In this document: positions 35,272-42,934 of the stretch, in pieces
Layout: each line of letters opens with the position of its first letter
Numbering within the stretch: position 1 is the first letter of the stretch
The notes under the pieces: model-generated
Seen by the model: only the letters and a program-made list of their open reading frames with translations
What the model was told of the DNA's origin: nothing
Database searches by the model: none
Translations under genes and position numbers: made by a program
Source of the DNA: Streptomyces sp.
GTDB taxonomy: Bacteria; Actinomycetota; Actinomycetes; Streptomycetales; Streptomycetaceae
Direction of reading: 5' to 3'
Length of the DNA stretch: 50,531 nt
Assembly (NCBI GenBank): GCA_013362785.1
Contig: JABFVM010000196.1
Span: 1 to 50,531, forward strand

Positions 35272-37723
35272 ACCGCCCGGTCCCGGCCGGCACCCGCACG
35301 TCCTGGCCCGTGACCGCGAGCTCCCGCCCGTCCGCCGACACCGACCGCACCTCACCGAAGCGGCACGGATAAACGAACCGCACCCCCTCCGGCGCCTGCG
35401 TGATGTCGACGGTCACCGTCCGCTCCGCCGGGTCGTGCGCGAGCCGGTAGCCGAACGGCGACCCGAAGAGGGTCGGGGCGTCGTCCACCGTCAGCGGTTC
35501 CCTGGCCGGCACCCAGTGCGGCCGCACCCCGGGCGCGATGTACACGTGCGGGTCGCGGTCCTCGTCGGCCTCGAAGAACAGGATGTCGCGGAGCAGCAGC
35601 AGATACTCGGCGGCCGCCCAGCCGTGCGGGATGTCGCCCATGTACCAACGGCCGTACGGGACTTCACGGAAGTCCGACGCCACCGGGAACGCGTGCTGTT
35701 CGTTCCAGGCGCCCAGTGCCACCGCCCGCCCGGCCACCCTCGGGAAGCCCGCGGCGACCGTCCAGCCGAGCAGCGCGTCCATCCGCGCCGGATCACCGGC
35801 CAGCAGACAGGCGTGCGCCAACTGCATGGTCAGATAGGGCCCGTACGCGTTCCAGGCCGCCTCGTGCCGGAAGCCGCCGGTGACGAAGTGGGCGTACATC
35901 GTGTCGAGCGTGAAGCGTGCCGCGAGGTCGATGTCGTCGCCCAGTTTGGCGCCCATGTGCAGGCGCAGCGGATGGAAGTAGGCGGCCGCGCCGATCATCG
36001 TGGAGTCCAGGCGTCCGACGTCGGCGGGCCCGGTCGGGATGTACGTCTCCCACGCCCCGCGCCGCCGCTGCTCGCCCAGTACCCAGCGGATCGAGTCGCC
36101 GGTCGCCCGCTTCACGTCGTCGAAGACGCCCCACAGCTCACCGGCCTCCGGCGCCCCGATCCGCTCGGCCAGCCGCGCGGCCTCGTACAGCCCGGCGAGC
36201 GCCCAGAGGTCGTCCCAGTAGTGCGGTTTGTCGCGCTCGCCGAGGTGCTCGGCGCTCCAGCCGCTGTGCAACAGGCCGTACTGGTCGCGGTTGTCCCGGA
36301 TCCAGCGGGCCGCGTCGCGCACGTACGGGACGTACAGCCGGGCGCCGAAGGCCGAACGCGGGCCGCTCGTACGGTCGTAGCGGCCGATCGCCCAGAGCGC
36401 CTGGCCGTTGCTGTCCCACTCCCGGTCGTCCCTTTCGTGCGGGCCGCCGTAGAAGCCGTACTCGGCACACGGCCCGATCCGGCCCGGGCCACGGTTGAAC
36501 CGCAGCGGGTAGTGCGTGCCCAACTGCCGTTCGGCCAGGGCGGAATCGCCGACGAGCGAGCAGGCGGTCGCCTCCACGGACGAGTCGCGGATCCAGAAGG
36601 AGTCGTAGACCGTGGGGCCCGGGTGGATCTCGCCGTGGTCGGAGAGGATCAGCAACTGCGACCGTGCCTGCCGGAACAGGTCGGTGAGGTGCGCCACCGG
36701 GCGCGGCAGCGACGGCTGGAGCCCCTGGCCGAGCAGCTTCGCGGTCCAGAAGTCCCGGTTGGCCGCCTCCAGTTCGGCGCTCGGCGTGCCCCGCAGCTCC
36801 GCCAGGTCGGCCGCTCCGCTGAACAGATCGACGGGCAGCCGTACGTCGATCTCGAACACCTCGTCGTCCACCACCCGGAACGGCCAGGCGAACACCGCGC
36901 TGCACAGCCCCGCCACCTGGTCCTGCGCCTCCAGGGCGCCGTTCAGCTTGCCGCCGACGACCAGGTCGTGGAACGCGCTGTGGGTGAGATAGGAGTCCGG
37001 GTCGAAGGAGTGGTCCGTGTTGCCGTAGACGCCGTACTGCTCGGGCGGGGTGTCGAAGACGGGACCCCAGCCCGCGTTCGTCTCCACCCGCCGCTCGTCC
37101 GGCAGATGTCGCAGGAAAGTAAGCCGACGGTCGGTGATCTGCCGCCCGTTGCGGTCGTGCCGCTGGAAACCGCTCGGTCCGGCCGGCAGGACGGCCGCGC
37201 ACAGCAGCCCCTCGCGCGGCTGCCCGGTCGGGCTGCCCACGGTGACGTGGCTGACGACCAGGTCGCGCTGGTCGGGACCGACCGTCGAGGCGAACGTCCG
37301 CTGCACGAACTCGACGTCCTCGGGCGTACGGAAGGTCGTGAGCACGACCGGAAGATGCGGGGCCGCCATCCGCTGCTCCACCAGTCCGCCGTCCGGGAGC
37401 TGGGGCAGACGTAAGGAGCCCGTGGCCGGGTCGTGCAGGAAGAAGGCCAGGCAGTACTTGTCGTAGACGGGCTCGATCTCGCCCGCCTGCCCGATCAGGG
37501 ACTCCTGACGGTGGTCCTTCACCCCGACCATGTGCCAGTAGCGGTACAGGGCGTTCGAGGCGAGAGCCGCCTCCTTGGATTCGTAGGTGCCGGAGTCGAA
37601 GTCGTCGCTCCAGCGCCGGAAGGCCTGCTGCGCCCACCAGGGCACGGGATACGGGAGCCGGTCCCGCCCTGCCCAGGCGCGCCACATGACCTCGTAGAAC
37701 ATCCACTCATGGGTCTGGGCCAT
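35252..37723 (-). CDS. large (alpha/alpha)6-barrel glycoside hydrolase, debranching-enzyme-like
   Basis: An 823-residue cytoplasmic protein with no signal peptide. The middle shows VYDSFWIRDSSVEATA and EWDSNGQALWAIGRYDR, patterns of six-hairpin glycosidases (glucoamylase, amylo-alpha-1,6-glucosidase, GH63-like). The first 330 residues are beta-rich, and the last 80 form a small beta domain. HYWDDLWALAGLYEAARLAERIG is typical of the barrel helices. Start ATG 37723 has GGGGGTG about 9 bases before it; upstream in-frame codons are not conserved-looking. A perfect palindrome GTCGTA-N6-TACGAC lies at 37765-37782. The substrate is unknown; alpha-glucoside storage or trehalose-like polymers are possible but unproven. 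Confidence 0.8.
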   Translation of the reverse strand: MAQTHEWMFYEVMWRAWAGRDRLPYPVPWWAQQAFRRWSDDFDSGTYESKEAALASNALYRYWHMVGVKDHRQESLIGQAGEIEPVYDKYCLAFFLHDPATGSLRLPQLPDGGLVEQRMAAPHLPVVLTTFRTPEDVEFVQRTFASTVGPDQRDLVVSHVTVGSPTGQPREGLLCAAVLPAGPSGFQRHDRNGRQITDRRLTFLRHLPDERRVETNAGWGPVFDTPPEQYGVYGNTDHSFDPDSYLTHSAFHDLVVGGKLNGALEAQDQVAGLCSAVFAWPFRVVDDEVFEIDVRLPVDLFSGAADLAELRGTPSAELEAANRDFWTAKLLGQGLQPSLPRPVAHLTDLFRQARSQLLILSDHGEIHPGPTVYDSFWIRDSSVEATACSLVGDSALAERQLGTHYPLRFNRGPGRIGPCAEYGFYGGPHERDDREWDSNGQALWAIGRYDRTSGPRSAFGARLYVPYVRDAARWIRDNRDQYGLLHSGWSAEHLGERDKPHYWDDLWALAGLYEAARLAERIGAPEAGELWGVFDDVKRATGDSIRWVLGEQRRRGAWETYIPTGPADVGRLDSTMIGAAAYFHPLRLHMGAKLGDDIDLAARFTLDTMYAHFVTGGFRHEAAWNAYGPYLTMQLAHACLLAGDPARMDALLGWTVAAGFPRVAGRAVALGAWNEQHAFPVASDFREVPYGRWYMGDIPHGWAAAEYLLLLRDILFFEADEDRDPHVYIAPGVRPHWVPAREPLTVDDAPTLFGSPFGYRLAHDPAERTVTVDITQAPEGVRFVYPCRFGEVRSVSADGRELAVTGQDVRVPAGTGRFSVTYA

Positions 37724-37764
37724 GGAGTTCACCCCCTTCGGGCACCGTGGCACCGCAGGGGGTG

Positions 37765-37782
37765 GTCGTAAATCGCTACGAC
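37765..37782. promoter_or_regulatory. palindromic operator candidate before the glycoside hydrolase gene
   Basis: GTCGTA (37765-37770), six bases, TACGAC (37777-37782) is a perfect dyad 42 bases before the gene start. Confidence 0.6.
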
Positions 37783-37804
37783 AGGACGGAGGGCCGGCCT
37801 CCGG

Positions 37805-37821
37805 CGGAGGGTCAGCCTCCG
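37805..37821. terminator. hairpin at the end of the desaturase gene
   Basis: CGGAGG (37805-37810) pairs with CCTCCG (37816-37821) across the desaturase stop. A second CCTCCG copy at 37798-37803 could pair with the same arm. The stem is short, so support is modest. Confidence 0.4.
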
Positions 37822-38786
37822 GCGCGAGCCGCCATCCGGGCCTTGCGCGCCGCCAGCCTCTCGTCGAACTTCAGGGCCTCCGCGTCCAGGCCGCCCATGA
37901 ACAGACCGAGCTCCTCCTGCGCCTTCTGGCCCTCCGGGCCGAGGCCGTCGATCTCCATGATCTTCAGGAAGCGCAGGACGGGCTGGAGGACGTCATCGTG
38001 GTGGATGCGCATGTTGTAGACCTCGCCGATGGCCATCTGGGCGGCGGCGCGCTCGAAGCCGGGGATGCCGTGGCCGGGCATGCGGAAGTTCACGACGACG
38101 TCCCGCACCGCCTGCATCGTCAGGTCCGGCGCGAGCTCGAAGGCGGCCTTCAGCAGGTTCCGGTAGAAGATCATGTGCAGGTTCTCGTCGGCCGCGATGC
38201 GAGCCAGCATGCGGTCACAGATCGGGTCGCCCGACTGGTGGCCGGTGTTGCGGTGCGAGATACGGGTCGCGAGCTCCTGGAAGGCGACGTAGGCGACCGA
38301 GTGGAGCATCGAGTGGCGGTTGTCCGACTCGAAGCCCTCGCTCATGTGGGACATGCGGAACTGCTCCAGCTTGTCCGGGTCCACCGCGCGCGAGGTGAGC
38401 AGGTAGTCACGCATCACGATGCCGTGCCGGCCCTCCTCGGCCGTCCAGCGGTGCACCCAGGTGCCCCAGGCGCCGTCACGGCCGAAGAGCGAGGCGATCT
38501 CGTGGTGGTAGCTGGGCAGGTTGTCCTCGGTGAGGAGGTTCACCACGAGGGCGATGCGGCCGATCTCGGTGACCTTGGACTGCTCCTTGTCCCAGGTCTC
38601 GCCGTCCTCGAAGAAGCCCGGGAAGTTGCGGCCGTCCGTCCACGGCACGTACTCGTGCGGCATCCAGTCCTTCGCGACCTTCAGATGCCGGTTGAGTTCC
38701 GTCTCGACCACTTCCTCCAGCGCGTGCAGCAGCCGGGCGTCGGTCCAGACGGCAGGGCTTCCGAGGTGAGGGGAAGTAATGGTCAC
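37812..38786 (-). CDS. acyl-ACP desaturase (soluble diiron)
   Basis: A 324-residue soluble stearoyl-ACP desaturase-like enzyme that puts a double bond into fatty acyl-ACP for membrane lipids. Diiron ligands are visible in EDNLPSYHHEI (first E..ExxH-type helix), EEGRHGIVMRDY and ADENLHMIFYR. The start is GTG 38786 with GGAG 5 bases before it. The upstream spacer has three regularly spaced palindromes (38842-38887) that likely bind a fatty-acid-responsive repressor. The adjacent gene is an unrelated DDAH. No ferredoxin gene is near. Confidence 0.93.
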   Translation of the reverse strand: MTITSPHLGSPAVWTDARLLHALEEVVETELNRHLKVAKDWMPHEYVPWTDGRNFPGFFEDGETWDKEQSKVTEIGRIALVVNLLTEDNLPSYHHEIASLFGRDGAWGTWVHRWTAEEGRHGIVMRDYLLTSRAVDPDKLEQFRMSHMSEGFESDNRHSMLHSVAYVAFQELATRISHRNTGHQSGDPICDRMLARIAADENLHMIFYRNLLKAAFELAPDLTMQAVRDVVVNFRMPGHGIPGFERAAAQMAIGEVYNMRIHHDDVLQPVLRFLKIMEIDGLGPEGQKAQEELGLFMGGLDAEALKFDERLAARKARMAARAGG

Positions 38787-38841
38787 AGGAACTCCAGGGG
38801 GACGCACGACACGAGAAGGTGACCGGCGAGCGGTGCCGGAA

Positions 38842-38887
38842 CCTACGGGATCGTAGGCTACGAACCCGTAGGTTACGAAGCCGTAGG
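38842..38887. promoter_or_regulatory. three tandem palindromic operators before the desaturase gene
   Basis: Three 16-bp sites of the form CTACG-N4-CGTAG start at 38842 (CCTACG-GGAT-CGTAGG, perfect 6-bp arms), 38857 (GCTACG-AACC-CGTAGG) and 38872 (GTTACG-AAGC-CGTAGG). The period is exactly 15 bp, and adjacent sites share one base. They end 56 bases before the desaturase start. Confidence 0.85.
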
Positions 38888-38952
38888 TTAAGGGCAGTGT
38901 AAAGACCGCTGATCAGGTGCCGTTCGGCGAGGAGTTCACGGGCATGCACAAA

Positions 38953-38978
38953 GCCCCAGGACCCGCAGGTCCCGGGGC
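38953..38978 (-). terminator. terminator of the DDAH gene
   Basis: On the minus strand GCCCC-c-GGACC-loop-GGTCC-GGGGC (two 5-bp stems, internal A/C mismatch) is followed by TTTG. It lies about 24 bases after the DDAH stop. Confidence 0.75.
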
Positions 38979-39001
38979 TGGAAGAGCGGTCCACTCAGTC
39001 G

Positions 39002-39778
39002 TCAGGCGTACAGCTCCCGCATCCGCACCGAGAGGCATGTCACACATCCTTCGAGCTTCTCGAACTCGCTGATGTCGACCAGTACGGGCTCGTGGCCGAG
39101 GTCGGCGAGCAGCTCCGCCGTCTTCGGGGCGCTCGCGGCCATGAGCAGCTTCTCGCCGCCGAGCAGCACCACATGCGCCCCGGACTCCTCCGGCACCGGC
39201 AGGAAGCGCGGGAACAGCGACGGGGCGTCCAGTTGCGGGATACGGCCCAGAATCGTTCCGTCGGGCAGCGCCGTGATCGCCGACTTCAGGTGCAGCACCT
39301 TGCTCACCGGTACGGCGACGACCCGCGCCCCGAGCGGCTCGAAGGCGGCCCGCAGCTGCTGGACGCCGGCCGCGTTGGTCCGGCCGCCCCGGCCGACGTA
39401 GATCGTGTCGCCGACCTTCAGGACGTCGCCGCCGTCCAGCGTGCCCGGCTCCCAGATCCAGTTCACCGAGCAGCCCAGCGAAGCGACGGCCTCCTCGACG
39501 CCCTCGGTCTCGTCGCGCCGGGACTCGGCACCGGAGCGGGCGATCAGCGCGACATTGCGGTACATGACGACGGTGTCCTCGACGAACACCGAGTCGGGGC
39601 AGTCGTCGGCCGGGTCCACCTCGATCGTCTCCCAGCCGTGCGTCTGCAGGGCCTCGACGTACGCCTCCCACTGCTCGACCGCGAGATCGGCATCGACCTT
39701 CTCCCGCTCGATGTGCGTCACCAGCCCTTCGGCGAGGCGCGGGCTCGGGCGGCGGACGAGGGCCTTCTTGCTGGGCAC
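39002..39778 (-). CDS. ddaH: dimethylarginine dimethylaminohydrolase
   Basis: Hydrolyses N-omega-methylated arginines to citrulline and methylamines. At 258 residues it fits the bacterial DDAH size. DDCPDSVFVEDT holds the conserved substrate-binding and acidic residues. LDGGDVLKVGDTIYVGRGGRTN is a family signature in the middle. The C-terminal EGCVTCLSVR carries the catalytic Cys (probably Cys248). The start is GTG 39778 (MPSKKALVRRPSPRL), with GGAG about 8 bases upstream. A palindrome at 39812-39826 and a strong terminator at 38953-38978 suggest it is a single-gene transcript. Confidence 0.94.
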   Translation of the reverse strand: MPSKKALVRRPSPRLAEGLVTHIEREKVDADLAVEQWEAYVEALQTHGWETIEVDPADDCPDSVFVEDTVVMYRNVALIARSGAESRRDETEGVEEAVASLGCSVNWIWEPGTLDGGDVLKVGDTIYVGRGGRTNAAGVQQLRAAFEPLGARVVAVPVSKVLHLKSAITALPDGTILGRIPQLDAPSLFPRFLPVPEESGAHVVLLGGEKLLMAASAPKTAELLADLGHEPVLVDISEFEKLEGCVTCLSVRMRELYA

Positions 39779-39811
39779 GACGGGATCTCCGGATCGGTGG
39801 CGGTGTCGGCA

Positions 39812-39826
39812 CCCATGATGCATGGG
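39812..39826. promoter_or_regulatory. palindrome before the DDAH gene
   Basis: CCCATG-ATG-CATGGG is a perfect dyad with a 3-base centre, flanked by TCGG and CCGA that extend it imperfectly. CATGATGCA recurs at 39839-39847, 25 bases away. It is 34 bases before the DDAH start. Confidence 0.5.
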
Positions 39827-40018
39827 GCACCGACCCGCCATGATGCAGTGCCTACCCGCCCGTACAAAACCCTCGGGGCCAGGCTGTGCCCTTCCTGAGA
39901 CGCGCCGCCGTGAAGGAGTCGCGGACTTCGAGGAGCTCTCGTGGTCTCACGTACGCTCCCGGAGACGGGGCCGCGAGTCCGTGTAGTCGTGGTGAACGGC
40001 CCGTCCCCGATCCTGGAG

Positions 40019-41641
40019 CTAGGCCGGATATCCGACTGCCTCCGGCGTGGTTTCCCTCAGTTCTCCCTCCTCCACCATCAGCCAGCGCGTGATGCCGATC
40101 GACTCCAGGAACGGCAGATCGTGACTGGCCACGATCAGCGCCCCCTCGTACGACTCCAGGGCCGTGGTGAGCTGCCGCACGCTCGCCATGTCCAGGTTGT
40201 TCGTCGGCTCGTCCAGCATCAGCAGCTGCGGCGCGGGCTCGGCCAGCATCAGCGCGGCCAGCGCCGCCCGGAAGCGTTCGCCGCCGGAGAGCGTCGCCGC
40301 CCTCTGGTCGGCGCGGGCGCCGCGGAACAGGAAGCGGGCAAGGCGTGCCCGGATCCGGTTGTTGGTGGCGCCCGGCGCGAACCGGGCCACGTTCTCGGCG
40401 ACCGACAGCCCGTCGTCCAGGACGTCCAGCCGCTGCGGCAGGAAGCGCAGCGGGACATGCGCCGTCGCCTCGCCCGCCACCGGCGCCAGCTCGCCGGCGA
40501 TCGTCCGCAGCAGCGTCGTCTTGCCCGAGCCGTTGCGCCCGATCAGCGCGATCCGCTCCGGACCGTGCAGATCGAGACCGGCCACCCGCGCGCCGTACAC
40601 CAGCTCCAGGTCGCGCAGCGTGAGCACACCACGGCCCGGCGGTACGGCCGTGTACGGCAGGTCGACGCGGATCTCGTCGTCGTCCCGCACGGCCTCCACC
40701 GCCTCGTCCAGCCGGTCCTTGGCATCGGCGAGCTTCTCCTCGTGCATGATCCGGTGCTTGCCCGCGGACTCCTGCGCCTGGCGCTTGCGCGCACCCATGA
40801 CGATCTTCGGCTCGCGCTTCTGGTCCCACATCTTCTGGCCGTACCGCTTGCGGCGGGCCAACTTGACCTGGGCGTCGACCAGTTCACGCTTCTGCTTCTT
40901 CAGGTCGGCCTCGGCGACCCGCACCATGCGCTCGGCCGCCTCCTGCTCGGTGGCGAGCGCCTCCTCGTACGCCGAGTAGTTGCCGCCGTACCGGGTGATC
41001 TCCCCGGAGCGCAGATCGGCGATCTGGTCGACCAGGTCCAGGAGTTCACGGTCGTGGCTGACCACCACCATCACCCCCGGCCAGGACTCGACGGCCGCGT
41101 ACAGCCGCCTGCGTGCGTACAGGTCGAGGTTGTTGGTGGGCTCGTCAAGGAGCAGGACGTCGGGTCGGCGCAGCAGCAGTGCGGCCAGCCGCAGCAGCAC
41201 CGACTCGCCGCCGGACACCTCGCCGATCGTGCGGTCCAACTCGACGTGGCCGAGCCCGAGTTCGCCGAGGGTGGCGATCGCGCGCTCCTCCACGTCCCAG
41301 TCGTCGCCGACGGTCTCGAAGTGCTCGTCGGCCACATCGCCCGCCTCGATGGCGTGCAGCGCGGCCCGCTGTGCGGCGATGCCGAGGGCCTCGTCGACCT
41401 TGAGCGCGGTGTCGAGCGTGACGTTCTGCGGGAGGTAGCCGACCTCGCCCGCGACGCGCACGCCGCCGTCGGCCGGGGTCAGCTCACCGGCGATGAGCTT
41501 CAACAGGGTTGATTTTCCCGACCCGTTGACGCCGACGAGCCCGGTCCTGCCGGGACCGAACGCGGCGTCCAGGTCCTCGAAGACGGGGGTGCCGTCGGAC
41601 CAGGTGAAGGAAAGGGAGGTACAGGTGATGGAAGTAGGCAT
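40019..41641 (-). CDS. ABC-F ATPase
   Basis: A 540-residue soluble tandem ATPase with no membrane part. Domain 1: GVNGSGKST, VSGGESVLLRLA, LLLDEPTNNLD. Domain 2: GRNGSGKTT, LSGGERFRAALA, LLMLDEPTNNLD. A charged linker lies between (about 240-330; KKQKRELVDAQVKLARRKRYGQ region). ATG 41641 is preceded by GGAGG at 8 bases. The gene sits behind a leader of about 220 nt with a near-consensus promoter and several hairpins, one followed by TTTT, which suggests attenuation. It may protect the ribosome from antibiotics; the substrate class is not predictable. Confidence 0.92.
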   Translation of the reverse strand: MPTSITCTSLSFTWSDGTPVFEDLDAAFGPGRTGLVGVNGSGKSTLLKLIAGELTPADGGVRVAGEVGYLPQNVTLDTALKVDEALGIAAQRAALHAIEAGDVADEHFETVGDDWDVEERAIATLGELGLGHVELDRTIGEVSGGESVLLRLAALLLRRPDVLLLDEPTNNLDLYARRRLYAAVESWPGVMVVVSHDRELLDLVDQIADLRSGEITRYGGNYSAYEEALATEQEAAERMVRVAEADLKKQKRELVDAQVKLARRKRYGQKMWDQKREPKIVMGARKRQAQESAGKHRIMHEEKLADAKDRLDEAVEAVRDDDEIRVDLPYTAVPPGRGVLTLRDLELVYGARVAGLDLHGPERIALIGRNGSGKTTLLRTIAGELAPVAGEATAHVPLRFLPQRLDVLDDGLSVAENVARFAPGATNNRIRARLARFLFRGARADQRAATLSGGERFRAALAALMLAEPAPQLLMLDEPTNNLDMASVRQLTTALESYEGALIVASHDLPFLESIGITRWLMVEEGELRETTPEAVGYPA

Positions 41642-41864
41642 AGGGGGCGCCTCCGCGGTTGCTCGAAATCGATCAGGGGCAAACGCGTATCGAGACACCG
41701 GCGACCAACGGGAGAGGCCTCGGAGAAGAGGGGCATGAGAAAAGCCCTGCTCCGGAGGACGGCTCGAACGCCGAGGTCGCACGCGGCGCACACCTCAGGT
41801 GTGACGCGGTGTCTCAGGACCTCAGACGAGCAACGTCCTTCTCCAATCGACGGCAACAGGACCG
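41642..41864 (-). promoter_or_regulatory. attenuator-like leader of the ABC-F gene
   Basis: On the minus strand, going 5' to 3': a possible mini-ORF TTG-CTC-GTC-TGA (41822-41833) after GGAGAAGG; an imperfect hairpin GTCTGAGG/CCTGAGAC; a hairpin CACACC-TGA-GGTGTG (41789-41803); then a GTCCT/AGGGC stem followed by TTTTCTC. The two middle hairpins share CCTGAGG, so exclusive pairings are possible. The ORF frames here do not encode a recognisable protein. Confidence 0.6.
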
Positions 41865-41870
41865 CTGTAC

Positions 41871-41899
41871 ACCGTAGGAGGGGGCGGGGAGGGTGTCAA
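41871..41899 (-). promoter_or_regulatory. strong promoter of the ABC-F gene
   Basis: On the minus strand: TTGACA (41894-41899), 17 bases, TACGGT (41871-41876). AT-rich GATTAATT lies just upstream of the -35. This is the best promoter match in the window. An AT-rich block before the -35 is a feature of WhiB7/WblC-controlled promoters; that link is inference. Confidence 0.75.
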
Positions 41900-41945
41900 C
41901 GGAATTAATCGGAGCCACGTAGTCGGAGGCAGGTGATCGGAGTCT

Positions 41946-42196
41946 GTGATCGGGGGCCCGCTCCCGCCTCACGCCCCGCTCGTGCTGTCGAATGTCTGGG
42001 ACGCCCGGTCCCGGCGCACCGCCCGTCGCCGAAATGGCGGCGCTCGGGGTGGCCCGCGTCAGCGCCGGTTCGGCCATCGCCCAGGCCGCCCACGCTCTCG
42101 TCCGGCGCGCCGCGCGGGAGCTCCTGGACGCAGGGGACGTACGAGACGTCGGCGGGCGGGCTCGGCTACGGCGAGCTCGATTCCCTGCTGGGGCAG
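41946..42196 (+). pseudogene. remnant of an isocitrate lyase/PEP mutase-family gene
   Basis: Three frames in sequence give fragments of one family. APLVLSNVWDARS (from about 41973) matches its N-terminal PLVLPNxWDA motif. PPVAEMAALGVARVSAGSAIAQ (about 42022-42130) and GTYETSAGGLGYGELDSLLG (about 42135-42193) match its C-terminal end. About 200 residues between them, including the metal-binding core, are missing, and there are at least two frame changes. The family match is from memory of conserved patterns. It lies between the ABC-F promoter and the 3' end of ssgD. Confidence 0.7.
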
Positions 42197-42233
42197 GAGA
42201 GTTGGCCGGGCCGCGCCCGGCCGGCGGGGCGTC

Positions 42234-42650
42234 TCAGCAGGCGTCCCGCATCAGCTCCGCGAGGTCACGGTCCAGGTCGAGCTGGAGGTGCTCCAGGCCG
42301 AGGGGGACCAGGTCGCTCGTGGACTGCAGGAAGCGCCGGACCTCGTTGCTGCGGATGTGGATGACCGCCGTGCCCTCGGGGGCGTGGAACTCCAGGACGG
42401 TGCGGTCGAATCCGTACGGTCGCACCCGGACGTCGCCGTGGCCCTCGGGAGCCTCCAGGCCGGCGAGGAGCAGCTCGCGGCTGAAGGTCCAGCAGACCTC
42501 GACGCCCTCCAGCGTGGCCGGGGCCGGGAAGGTCATGCGGACGGCGAACGGGTCGCGCCGGTCGTAGTGAAGGGTCGCGGGAATGCTCGGCATCCGCGGC
42601 GCGGCGGCGACGAGACGGGCCTCGACGGGCTGCTCGATGACGGTGGACAA
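42234..42650 (-). CDS. ssgD: SsgA-like sporulation/cell-wall protein (SsgD-like)
   Basis: A small SALP protein of sporulating actinomycetes. SALPs guide septum and peptidoglycan remodelling; SsgD is linked to lateral-wall integrity. With the TTG start at 42650 it is 138 residues and begins MSTVIEQPVEARLV. Family features are IPATLHYDRRDPFAVRMTF, CWTFSRELLLAGLEAPEGHGDVRV and a C-terminal LEHLQLDLDRDLAELM. AAGGGAG lies about 8 bases before the TTG. An ATG at 42683 would add 11 residues. The ssgD assignment is from remembered sequence and synteny. Confidence 0.85.
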   Translation of the reverse strand: MSTVIEQPVEARLVAAAPRMPSIPATLHYDRRDPFAVRMTFPAPATLEGVEVCWTFSRELLLAGLEAPEGHGDVRVRPYGFDRTVLEFHAPEGTAVIHIRSNEVRRFLQSTSDLVPLGLEHLQLDLDRDLAELMRDAC

Positions 42651-42897
42651 CGCCTTGCTCCCTTGTGACGGCTGGACGAACATCCGGGCGGACGAGACCG
42701 GGCACTGGTAGAGACGACGGAATCAGCCAATCCGTGCACACGAATGTCGAGTGACCTGCGTCACCGCCTTCATGCACAGGAGTGAGGGATTCGCCCTCCT
42801 GCGCCGGGAAAGGCGTCTGTCATCGCCTGTTGTCCAGGTGGTCATCGGTGAATGCCCGTGCTCTTCCCGTGGCCTTCCCGCGATGGGCGTGGCCATC

Positions 42898-42926
42898 TGG
42901 ACGGCACCGTGGCAGTCGGCTAGCTT
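42898..42926 (+). promoter_or_regulatory. promoter of a leaderless mRNA
   Basis: TGGACG (42898-42903), 17 bases, TAGCTT (42921-42926). The ATG at 42935 is 9 bases downstream of the -10, about where transcription should begin, and there is no ribosome-binding site. Confidence 0.6.
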
Positions 42927-42934
42927 CGCCCGCC

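Noticed and set aside
39848..40018. Possible gene end or tRNA between ddaH and the second ABC-F gene
   Set aside because: No frame gives a recognisable product, and the sequence does not fold as a tRNA cloverleaf as far as I can see by eye.
42651..42934. Small ORFs between ssgD and the Asp-box gene
   Set aside because: Codon pattern is poor and the promoter of the downstream gene lies inside them.
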